Notes under the pieces: model-generated
Database searches by the model: none
Told to the model about the DNA's origin: nothing
Seen by the model: only the letters and a program-made list of their open reading frames with translations
From: Sinisalibacter aestuarii
Lineage (GTDB): Bacteria > Pseudomonadota > Alphaproteobacteria > Rhodobacterales > Rhodobacteraceae
Assembly (NCBI RefSeq): GCF_027923545.1
Contig: NZ_BROH01000005.1
Span: 181,794-245,793 of the forward strand
Reading direction: 5' to 3'
DNA length: 64,000 nt
Part shown: positions 54,909-61,727 of the stretch, piece after piece
How positions within the stretch are numbered: position 1 is the stretch's first letter
How the letters are laid out: each line of letters opens with the position of its first letter
Translations under genes and position numbers: made by a program

Positions 54909-54950
54909 TCATCTTGCTCCAAATATCCCGGGGGAGGCCGCTTGCGGCCG
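54909..54950 (-). repeat. Dispersed intergenic element, copy E
   Basis: Minus strand: hairpin GGCCG-CAAG-CGGCC (54949-54936), then CTCCCCCGGGATATTTG and GAGCAAGATGAAT. GGAG sits four bases before the element's ATG (54912-54910). That ATG opens a 6-codon frame overlapping the hypE start (54908), so short-ORF coupling is possible. Confidence 0.75.
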
Positions 54951-54953
54951 GGG

Positions 54954-55059
54954 GCGGAGCCCCCTTCCTGTACTGTCGCCCAATCCGCCAGCGGATTGGA
55001 GCGGGAGCGGAGCCCCCTTCCCGTACTGTCGCCCAATCCGCCAGCGGATTGCAGCGGGG
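54954..55059. repeat. 53-bp tandem duplication with CAATCCG palindromes
   Basis: Two near-identical 53-bp units (54954-55006 and 55007-55059) differing at a few bases. Each contains GCGGAGCCCCCTTC, TACTGTCGCCC and the inverted repeat CAATCCG-CCAG-CGGATTG. A related inverted repeat occurs beside copy B at 12423-12441, so this looks like an internal part of the same composite element that has duplicated. Confidence 0.82.
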
Positions 55060-55072
55060 TGGAATCCCCATG

Positions 55073-56218
55073 CTACTCCGCCGCCTCCGGCGCCCGCCGC
55101 CCGCCATATTGCCAATAGGCCGCGCAGGCTCCCTCCGACGAGACCATCAGCGCGCCAAGCGGGGTTTCCGGCGTGCATTGGGTGCCGAACATCGGGCAGC
55201 CGGTGGGCTTGATCTTGCCGGTCATCACGGCCGCGCATTCGGTGCCCTCGGGTTCGGCCACCTCGCGCGCGCGCGCCGCGCCATAGCCGATGCCAAACCG
55301 CGCCTCGGCATCGTAGAGGGCGTATTTTTCGCGAATGCGAAGCCCCGACAGGTCGATCTCGCCCAGCCCGCGCCAGGCGAAGCTCGGGCGCTCCTCGTAA
55401 ACGTCAGCGATGGCGGCCAGGCTCACCGGGTTGCCAAGCTCCGGCACCACACGGGCATATTGGTTTTCCACCTCCGCCCGGCCCTCTTCGATCTGCCGGA
55501 GCACCATCAGCACCGATTGCAGCAGATCGGTCGGCTCGAACCCGGCCACAACGATGGGCTTGCCATAGTCGCGGGCGATGAAATCATAGGCGTGGATGCC
55601 GATCACCATGCTCACATGGCCGGGGCCGATGAACCCGTCGAGCAGCATGTCGGGATCGTCGAGCAGCGCGCGGATCGGCGGCGGCACGGTGATGTGGTTG
55701 CAGAAGATCGTAAAGTTCTTCATCCCCTCGCGCGCCGCCTGCTGGATGGTGAGCGCGGTGGAGGGCGTGGTCGTCTCGAAGCCGAGACCGAAAAACACCA
55801 CCTCGCGCTCGGGATTGCGCCGCGCCAGTTCCAGCGCGTCGAGCGGCGAATAGACGGTGCGGATATCGGCGCCCTCGGCCTTGGCTTGCAGCAGCGACTT
55901 CTTCGTGCCCGGCACCCGCATCGCATCGCCGAAACTGGTGAAGATCACCCCCGGTTGCTCGGCGATCTGCACCGCCTCGTCCACCCGCGCCATCGGCAGC
56001 ACGCAGACCGGGCAGCCGGGCCCGTGGATGAACTCGATCCCCTCATGCACCAGCCGGTCGAGCCCATAGCGGAAGATCGCATGGGTGTGGCCGCCGCAGA
56101 TTTCCATGATCCGCACCGGGTTGTCCTTCGTCGCCCCGATAGCCGTGGCAGTGGCGTCGATCCCGGCTATGAGCGCTTTGGCCAGCGCCGGATCGCGGAA
56201 TTCCTCGACGAACCTCAT
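55073..56218 (-). CDS. hypD: Hydrogenase maturation factor HypD
   Basis: 381-aa 4Fe-4S scaffold for Fe(CN)2CO assembly. EICGGHTHAIF and GPGCPVCVLP hold the substrate-iron cysteines, FGLGFETTTPS is conserved, and the C-terminal cluster motif (TGCPMFGTQCTPETPLGALMVSSEGACAAYW) is intact. Its start overlaps the hypC stop (ATGA), so hypC and hypD are coupled, as expected for the HypC-HypD complex. Confidence 0.97.
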   Translation of the reverse strand: MRFVEEFRDPALAKALIAGIDATATAIGATKDNPVRIMEICGGHTHAIFRYGLDRLVHEGIEFIHGPGCPVCVLPMARVDEAVQIAEQPGVIFTSFGDAMRVPGTKKSLLQAKAEGADIRTVYSPLDALELARRNPEREVVFFGLGFETTTPSTALTIQQAAREGMKNFTIFCNHITVPPPIRALLDDPDMLLDGFIGPGHVSMVIGIHAYDFIARDYGKPIVVAGFEPTDLLQSVLMVLRQIEEGRAEVENQYARVVPELGNPVSLAAIADVYEERPSFAWRGLGEIDLSGLRIREKYALYDAEARFGIGYGAARAREVAEPEGTECAAVMTGKIKPTGCPMFGTQCTPETPLGALMVSSEGACAAYWQYGGRRAPEAAE

Positions 56219-56496
56219 GACAGCGCCCGCTCGCCCTCGGCCATCTGGGCCAGGGTTTCCTGTGCCTCGCCCAGATGCTGCAGCGCCTCCAGCGTCGCCG
56301 CCGCCTCGGCCTCGTCGATCACCGCCATGGCGAAGCCCACATGGATCAGCACCCAGCGGCCAACGAGCGCATCCGGCCCGCCATCCGCGACGCAGGCGAG
56401 GCTGACCTCACGCTTCACGCCCGACACATCGGCGCGCGCCATCATCCGCGCCGCATCGGTGATCTCGACAATCTGTCCGGGAATTCCAAGGCACAT
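56215..56496 (-). CDS. hypC: Hydrogenase maturation chaperone HypC
   Basis: 93-aa chaperone with invariant N-terminus MCLGIPGQIVEI, whose Cys2 binds iron, and the WVLIHVGFAMAVIDEAEA beta-barrel segment. It carries the Fe(CN)2CO unit from HypD to the hydrogenase large subunit. First of hypC-D-E; upstream lies an unrelated lipoprotein gene, and no hypA, hypB, hypF or hydrogenase structural gene is in the window. Confidence 0.95.
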   Translation of the reverse strand: MCLGIPGQIVEITDAARMMARADVSGVKREVSLACVADGGPDALVGRWVLIHVGFAMAVIDEAEAAATLEALQHLGEAQETLAQMAEGERALS

Positions 56497-56586
56497 GAGC
56501 CCTCTCCTGTCGCGCGGGGTTTGGCTGTTTCTAGCACCGAAGACTGCGCCGGAAATTGCGCGAGGTCAAAGCCGGAGCCGCGCCGC

Positions 56587-57234
56587 TCAGCGCAGCATGG
56601 CAAGAAAATCGTCCACCGGCAGCACCGGACGCAGCACCGAAGCGAGATCGTCGAGCTTCGGATCGTCGCGGTCGAACAGCGCGTAGCAGACGAAATCCTG
56701 CACCAGCGCGCCCTGTTGCTCATAGCCCAGCGCAAAGAATTCGGCATCGCGCCTCGCCTCGAACCAATAGGGATCGACATGGGCGATGGTCTCGCCCGCC
56801 GCGCCCTCGGTGGTATAGGCGGTCCGGGCGCGGTTCTGCCATTGCCAGACATGCACAAGCTCATGGGCCAGCAGGATCGAGGCCGGATAGGGCGCGCTGT
56901 CGGGAAAGCCCCGGAACGCATCGGCGGCATAGAAGCGGTAGGAGAAATACACGTCGTTCTCCAGCACGAAGGCGGCGGGCCAGCTCCAGTAGCGCTGGGT
57001 AGACCGGCGGCGCACGCACAGATCGGGCGGCGCTTCCATCACCACCACCCCGCTCCCCTCCCGCGCCCGGTCGCGCGGCAGCGGCAGCATGCCGATCCCG
57101 GCCTTGATGCTGACCGCTTCGGTATCGAGCGTGTCGCCAAACAGGTTCTTCGCCACCAGCGTCTCGCTGGGCGTGAGCGGACGGGCGCAGGCGGCGGCCA
57201 GCAGGAGGGCGGCAAGGGCGAGGTAGCGGGTCAT
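56587..57234 (-). CDS. HExxH lipoprotein of unknown function
   Basis: 215-aa lipoprotein (MTRYLALAALLLAAAC, lipidated Cys16) with a zincin motif HELVH in ILLAHELVHVWQWQNR. The downstream AAGETIAHVDPYW...EARRDAEFFALGYEQQG holds Glu residues that could be the third ligand. This recalls small DUF4157/eCIS-like or M48-like metallopeptidase relatives, but I do not recognise the family. Envelope location is likely. Confidence 0.75.
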   Translation of the reverse strand: MTRYLALAALLLAAACARPLTPSETLVAKNLFGDTLDTEAVSIKAGIGMLPLPRDRAREGSGVVVMEAPPDLCVRRRSTQRYWSWPAAFVLENDVYFSYRFYAADAFRGFPDSAPYPASILLAHELVHVWQWQNRARTAYTTEGAAGETIAHVDPYWFEARRDAEFFALGYEQQGALVQDFVCYALFDRDDPKLDDLASVLRPVLPVDDFLAMLR

Positions 57235-57465
57235 GGGGCGAGTTTCGAACGGACCGGCGACAGCGTCAATCTATGTTCGCGCGGGGTGATGTCGCCAGGA
57301 GGCGGACCTGGCGGCAAGACGCGCACCAACGCCTCGGGAGGTGTCTCCGTTCGGGATGGCAGGCGCAGCACCACACGATCCAGAGCAGTGGCGGAGCGAA
57401 CCGGGCGGTCGCGTGGGATGTCGAACATTGCCCGTCTCGCTCCGCCCCCGTCACAGGGCGCAGCA

Positions 57466-57490
57466 CCTCCGGGCGAGACGAGCCCGGAGG
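57466..57490 (-). terminator. Hairpin after the small membrane protein gene
   Basis: CCTCCGGGC (57466-57474) pairs with GCCCGGAGG (57482-57490) around GAGACGA. It lies just beyond the stop (57505) of the minus-strand gene. No T-tract, so terminator function is tentative. The rest of the 57235-57504 gap shows no gene. Confidence 0.45.
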
Positions 57491-57504
57491 GAGAGCGTAG
57501 GCGC

Positions 57505-57918
57505 TCAGTTCACGCTCAGACGGGTTCTCCAGACAGCGAAGCCAAGCCAGGCCATCGCGACGACGATCATCACCGCGCCAACCAGAACAAGGTAGGGTGG
57601 CGCACCAAACAGGAGTTCAGCGAGAATGCCGACCGGCATGAGCATCCCGCCAAATGCCAGCCACGACACCCACTTTGCCGAGATCGGATCAATCGGCAGC
57701 TTCCACACCAGATACCCGATCAGCACATTGAGCAACGCGAACAGGTTGCCATGCACATGCGCGAGCCGCGCCTCGAAATGCTCGCCAATGGCATAATCGG
57801 CCACCCATTGCTCCTTGCCGGGCGCGAAATCGCGCAGCCATATCAGGATGAAGCCATAGGCCATGAACGCGGCGAGAAAGAGCAGCCCGCCCGCCATATT
57901 GAGTTTCCCACGAGACAT
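57505..57918 (-). CDS. Four-segment membrane protein of unknown function
   Basis: 137-aa inner-membrane protein with four hydrophobic segments (about residues 8-28, 52-70, 84-104, 108-130). The sequence EARLAHVHGNLFALLNVLIGYLV, with two His in a membrane-facing position and an Asn, faintly recalls heme-binding membrane isomerases such as styrene-oxide isomerase; this is only a hint. Two perfect inverted repeats in its upstream region imply tight regulation. AAAGGA upstream of ATG 57918. Confidence 0.72.
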   Translation of the reverse strand: MSRGKLNMAGGLLFLAAFMAYGFILIWLRDFAPGKEQWVADYAIGEHFEARLAHVHGNLFALLNVLIGYLVWKLPIDPISAKWVSWLAFGGMLMPVGILAELLFGAPPYLVLVGAVMIVVAMAWLGFAVWRTRLSVN

Positions 57919-57962
57919 TGAGAGGTCCTTTCACACAGATCGCCCGCGAATACGATGCGGAC

Positions 57963-57978
57963 GTTATATTACTATAAC
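57963..57978. promoter_or_regulatory. Perfect operator-like inverted repeat, site 1
   Basis: GTTATA-TTAC-TATAAC, 45 bp upstream of the membrane protein start, in an AT-rich island. Paired with site 2, centre-to-centre 31 bp. Confidence 0.7.
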
Positions 57979-57993
57979 GCGATTCCCGGTGTC

Positions 57994-58009
57994 GTTATAC
58001 AGATATAAC
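57994..58009. promoter_or_regulatory. Perfect operator-like inverted repeat, site 2
   Basis: GTTATA-CAGA-TATAAC, identical arms to site 1 on the same face of the helix (about three turns apart). The regulator is not identified; it is not an FNR (TTGAT-N4-ATCAA) match. Confidence 0.7.
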
Positions 58010-58104
58010 ACGCCGGCCGCAATCCATCCTGAAGGATGCCCCGGAACGCCCCGGTGGCGAGCCACGGAACCCGCATTTTGGGTGAATTCAGTGCGCGCTT
58101 TGCC

Positions 58105-59091
58105 TCACACCATGCTCGGCACCACCAGATCGGGCGGGCGGTGGCCATCGGCGAAGGTCTGGATGTTGATCAGCACCTTCTCGCCCATCTCGGTGCGCGC
58201 CTCGCGGGTGGCCGAACCCATATGCGGCAGCAGCACCACATTGGGCAGGGCGCGCAGGCGCGGATTGGCCTCGGTGCCGTGTTCGAACACGTCGAGCCCC
58301 GCCCCCGCGATCTCACCCGTGCGCAGCATCCGGGTGAGCGCGTTCTCGTCGATCACCTCGCCGCGCGAAGTATTCACGATCACCGCATCGGGCTTCATCA
58401 GCTTGAGCCGGCGCGCATTCATCAGATGGAAGGTCGAGGGCGTGTGCGGGCAGTTGATCGAGAGAATGTCGATCCGGCTCACCATCTGGTCGAGGCTGTC
58501 CCACCAGGTCGCATCATGCTCCGCTTCGATGTCGGGGTGCAGCCGCCGGCGATTGTGGTAATGCACCTCCATGCCGAAGCAGCGGGCGCGGCGCGCCAGC
58601 GCCTGCCCGACCCGGCCCATGCCGAGAATGCCAAGCTTGCGCCCGGCGATCCGCCCGCCGAGCAGCGCCATCGGCGACCAGCCCTGCCAGTCGCCCGATT
58701 GCATCACCGCCAACCCCTCGGGGATGCGGCGGGTGACGGCGAGGATCAGGGCCATCGCCATATCGGCGGTGTCTTCCGACAAGACGCCGGGGGTGTTGGA
58801 CACCAGCACGCCGCGCGCGCGGGCGGTGGCCACGTCGATATGATCGACCCCGGCACCGTAATTGGCGATCAGCTTGAGTTGATCGCCCGCCTGCGCCAGC
58901 AGCCCGTGGTCGATCTTGTCGGTGAGGGTGGGCACCAGCACATCCGCCCGGCGCATCGCCCCGGCCAGCGCCTCGCGGCTCATCGGGGCATCGGTCTCGT
59001 TCAGCTCCACATCGAACAATTCGCGCATCCGGGCCTCGACCGCCTCCGGCAACCGTCGCGTCACGACAACACTCAGCCGTTCTGATGGCAT
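58105..59091 (-). CDS. gyaR: D-2-hydroxyacid dehydrogenase, glyoxylate/hydroxypyruvate reductase type
   Basis: 328-aa NAD(P)-dependent enzyme. The Rossmann motif LGMGRVGQALARR (about residues 155-167), catalytic Arg in NTSRGEVIDENAL, Glu in AGLDVFEHG and the acid/base His in LLPHMGSAT are all present. The ANYGAGVDHID motif is GyaR-like. With glcDEF and hyi in this window it fits C2/C3 acid metabolism, but it stands alone here. Start has GGAGG upstream. Confidence 0.88.
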   Translation of the reverse strand: MPSERLSVVVTRRLPEAVEARMRELFDVELNETDAPMSREALAGAMRRADVLVPTLTDKIDHGLLAQAGDQLKLIANYGAGVDHIDVATARARGVLVSNTPGVLSEDTADMAMALILAVTRRIPEGLAVMQSGDWQGWSPMALLGGRIAGRKLGILGMGRVGQALARRARCFGMEVHYHNRRRLHPDIEAEHDATWWDSLDQMVSRIDILSINCPHTPSTFHLMNARRLKLMKPDAVIVNTSRGEVIDENALTRMLRTGEIAGAGLDVFEHGTEANPRLRALPNVVLLPHMGSATREARTEMGEKVLINIQTFADGHRPPDLVVPSMV

Positions 59092-59211
59092 CGAATTCCT
59101 CCCGTGGCTTTACAGCGCTCCGCTCCCTCTGGCATGGTGACGGCTAACGCGATGAGGCACAAGCGTCAGAAGGCGCACGATAACGAAAACAGCGCGTTGG
59201 ATGGGCAGTAA

Positions 59212-59727
59212 ATGAAGGCAACCGGACCATTGCGGCTGGCGTCGCTTCTGTTGGCGGGGCTGTTTGCGTTCGCCGCGGCCGGGCCGGGCAACGCGGTCGA
59301 GCGTGGCGCGGTCACCAACCTCCCCATTCCCCGCTTCGTGTCGCTCAAGACCGGCGAAGGCAATGTGCGCCGGGGCCCCTCGCTGACCCACCGGATCGAC
59401 TGGGTTTTCACCCGCCGCGGCATGCCGCTCGAAGTCATCGGCGAATTCGGCCATTGGCGGCAGGTGCGCGACCGCGACGGCGTCGGCGGCTGGGTGCATT
59501 ACACATTGCTGTCGGGCGCGCGCACTGGGCTGGTCGAGGCCGACCTTGCCGCGCTCTATGCGCGCGCCGATCAGAGCGCGCCCGTGAATGCAAGGCTTGA
59601 GGCGGGGGTGATCGTCTCGATTGACAAATGTGCTGTGGACTGGTGCCGGGTACGTGTGGAGGGGTTGAAGGGATGGATGGTCAAATCGGCGTTGTGGGGC
59701 GTGCGGGCGGACGAGGTTTTCGACTAG
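59212..59727 (+). CDS. Secreted SH3-domain protein
   Basis: 171-aa protein with signal peptide (about residues 1-28, ending GNA-VERG) and two bacterial SH3_4-type repeats (about 42-100 and 118-168), e.g. FVSLKTGEGNVRRGPSLTHRIDWVF and GVIVSIDKCAVDWCRVRVEGLKGWM. Such domains bind cell-wall or periplasmic partners. Its last 55 bp are shared with the start of the next gene in another frame. Confidence 0.87.
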   Translation: MKATGPLRLASLLLAGLFAFAAAGPGNAVERGAVTNLPIPRFVSLKTGEGNVRRGPSLTHRIDWVFTRRGMPLEVIGEFGHWRQVRDRDGVGGWVHYTLLSGARTGLVEADLAALYARADQSAPVNARLEAGVIVSIDKCAVDWCRVRVEGLKGWMVKSALWGVRADEVFD

Positions 59728-60725
59728 GGATCGACGAAGTCACGACGCCCGCCGCCGCCAAAAGCCTGAACCGGACCGGCCGCCGGGCGGTGATCGTACA
59801 TGCCGGGGCCAACTGGATCGGCTCGGTGCTCGACAGTTCAGACGGGTTCTGGCCGAAGCTGGTAGCCGAGCTGGCCCATCACGGCATCGACACCCGCGTG
59901 GTGCGCGCCCGCTCGAAACCCGCCGAGGCGCTGATCGACCCGACCGCCGACCATGTGCACGTTGTGATGGGCGATATCCCCGGCTATGGCCGCAACATGC
60001 TGCATGTCGATCAGGGCCATATCCCCGGCTTTTGGTATCTCGACGAAGTCGGCGTCGGCTGGCACTCGTCGGTCCGGCTCATGCAATTCTGCCCGGAACG
60101 GGTGAATTTCGGCCATGCCGAGTATTTCTTCAACGGCGTCTCGGGCTGGATGCTGCGCGAGAACGTTTCGAAAGCGCCGCAGACCGAACGGATGCCCGAC
60201 CATCTCGAACCCGCCGCCGCGGTGATCTTTGCGCAGGATATCGAGGGATTGCGCAATCGCGCGCATTTCATGACCAACGAGCAGATGATCCGCACGGCGG
60301 CGGAGCATGACCGCTCCAGGCTCATCTACGTCAAACTGCATCCGCGCCAGTCCAAAGCCAGCCGGCGCGATCTGCTCTCGGTGGCGCAGGATTACCAGAA
60401 CGTGCAGGTCTCCGAGGCGTCGGTGCACGATCTGATCGAAAAATCCCGCGTGGTGGTCACGCAGAACTCCTCTGCCGGCTTCGAGGCGCTGATGCAGAAG
60501 AAAACTGTGGTGACCTGCGCCAAGGCCGATTACCGCCATGCCACGCTGACCGCGAAGAACCCCGGCGATCTGAGCGACGCGCTCGATTACGGGCCGGACG
60601 CGATGGCGGACTTCCCGTTCGAGAAATATTTCTACTGGTTTCTCGGGCGCAACCTGCTGGAAGAGGCCAAGGACAATTTCGCCGAACGCGCGGTAGCGCG
60701 GATCCGGGAAAAGGCGTTCCTGTAA
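59673..60725 (+). CDS. Capsular polysaccharide synthesis-like glycosyltransferase (KpsS/LpsZ type)
   Basis: 350-aa cytoplasmic protein. The motif YVKLHPRQS with the later NSSAGFEALMQKKTVVTC is typical of KpsS/KpsC-like Kdo transferases that start capsule on a lipid. ATG 59673, in frame, has GGAGGGG 8 nt upstream; it begins 55 bp inside the SH3 gene, implying coupling. No other capsule genes are adjacent. Family assignment moderate. Confidence 0.78.
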   Translation: MDGQIGVVGRAGGRGFRLGIDEVTTPAAAKSLNRTGRRAVIVHAGANWIGSVLDSSDGFWPKLVAELAHHGIDTRVVRARSKPAEALIDPTADHVHVVMGDIPGYGRNMLHVDQGHIPGFWYLDEVGVGWHSSVRLMQFCPERVNFGHAEYFFNGVSGWMLRENVSKAPQTERMPDHLEPAAAVIFAQDIEGLRNRAHFMTNEQMIRTAAEHDRSRLIYVKLHPRQSKASRRDLLSVAQDYQNVQVSEASVHDLIEKSRVVVTQNSSAGFEALMQKKTVVTCAKADYRHATLTAKNPGDLSDALDYGPDAMADFPFEKYFYWFLGRNLLEEAKDNFAERAVARIREKAFL

Positions 60726-60803
60726 CACCGCGCCGTTTTGCGGCGCTGCCAGCTTGCCCTGCCCGTGTGCCGGCCCTAAACCTCCGGCCAAGGAGCTTTG
60801 CCG

Positions 60804-61709
60804 ATGGCCGAAAAAACCAGGATGAATCTCTCTGCCGGTCTTGCATCGTCATCGGTCGCGCTGGTGCTGGTGGCGCTGAAGATCTGGGCGCTCGGCGAGA
60901 CCCATGCGCTCTCGGTCGCCGCCTCGCTGGCCGACAGCGCGATGGACCTGATGGTCTCGCTCGGCGGGCTGGCGGCCATCGCCTATGCGGCGCGCCCGGC
61001 GGACGAGGATCACGCCTATGGCCACACCTCGGCCGAAGACCTCGCGGCGCTGGCGCAGTCGGTGTTCATCATGATCTCGGCCAGCGTGATCGGCTGGGCC
61101 GCCATTGCCCGGCTGCTCGCCGAAAACCCCGAGCCGCTCTTGCACCAGGGCAAGGGCATGGCGGTGATGGCGGTGTCGATCCTGCTCACCGCCGCGCTGG
61201 TGACATGGCAATCCTGGGTGGCGCGGCGCACCAACAACAAGGTGGTGAAGGCCGACAGGCTGCATTACCTCGGCGACCTTCTGCCCAATGTCGGCGCGAT
61301 CCTCTCGCTCTGGGCCTCGGCCAGTTTCGGCCTGACCCAGATCGACAGCGTGGTCGCGCTCGGTGCGGGCGCGATGCTGGCGGTGGGAGCGGTGCGGATC
61401 TTCAAGGGCGCCTGGGACGCGTTGATGGACCGCGCCGCGCCCGAGGAGGTGGTGACCGAGGTTGAAGCCGTGCTGAGCGGCTTTCCCGGCGTCCACGGCT
61501 ACCACGATCTCAAAACGCGCATGGCCGGATCGAAGACTTTCATCACCGTGCATATCGAACTCGACGGGCAGAAGACCCTCGACGAGACCCATGCCATCGC
61601 CGCCGCCCTGCGCCGGGCCCTGCTGAACGAAGTGCCCGACAGCGACGTGCTGATCCACCAGGACCCGGTGGGCGTGACGCCGCACCCCGACGATCCCTCC
61701 CGCACCTGA
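60804..61709 (+). CDS. Cation diffusion facilitator, FieF-like
   Basis: 301-aa CDF exporter. Membrane helix 2 has LADSAMD (DxxxD type) and helix 5 HYLGDLLPN (HxxxD), as in FieF-type Fe/Zn exporters. No His-rich tail, unlike the CDF at 42074. C-terminal ferredoxin-like domain with HGYHDLKTRMAGSKTFITVHIELD. ATG 60804 has AAGGAG 8 nt upstream; a TTG two codons earlier is unneeded. Confidence 0.9.
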   Translation: MAEKTRMNLSAGLASSSVALVLVALKIWALGETHALSVAASLADSAMDLMVSLGGLAAIAYAARPADEDHAYGHTSAEDLAALAQSVFIMISASVIGWAAIARLLAENPEPLLHQGKGMAVMAVSILLTAALVTWQSWVARRTNNKVVKADRLHYLGDLLPNVGAILSLWASASFGLTQIDSVVALGAGAMLAVGAVRIFKGAWDALMDRAAPEEVVTEVEAVLSGFPGVHGYHDLKTRMAGSKTFITVHIELDGQKTLDETHAIAAALRRALLNEVPDSDVLIHQDPVGVTPHPDDPSRT

Positions 61710-61727
61710 GCGCGGATCGCCGGGTGG

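Noticed and set aside
57963..58009. FNR/DNR boxes
   Set aside because: Spacing matches but half-sites are GTTATA, not TTGAT, in both copies.
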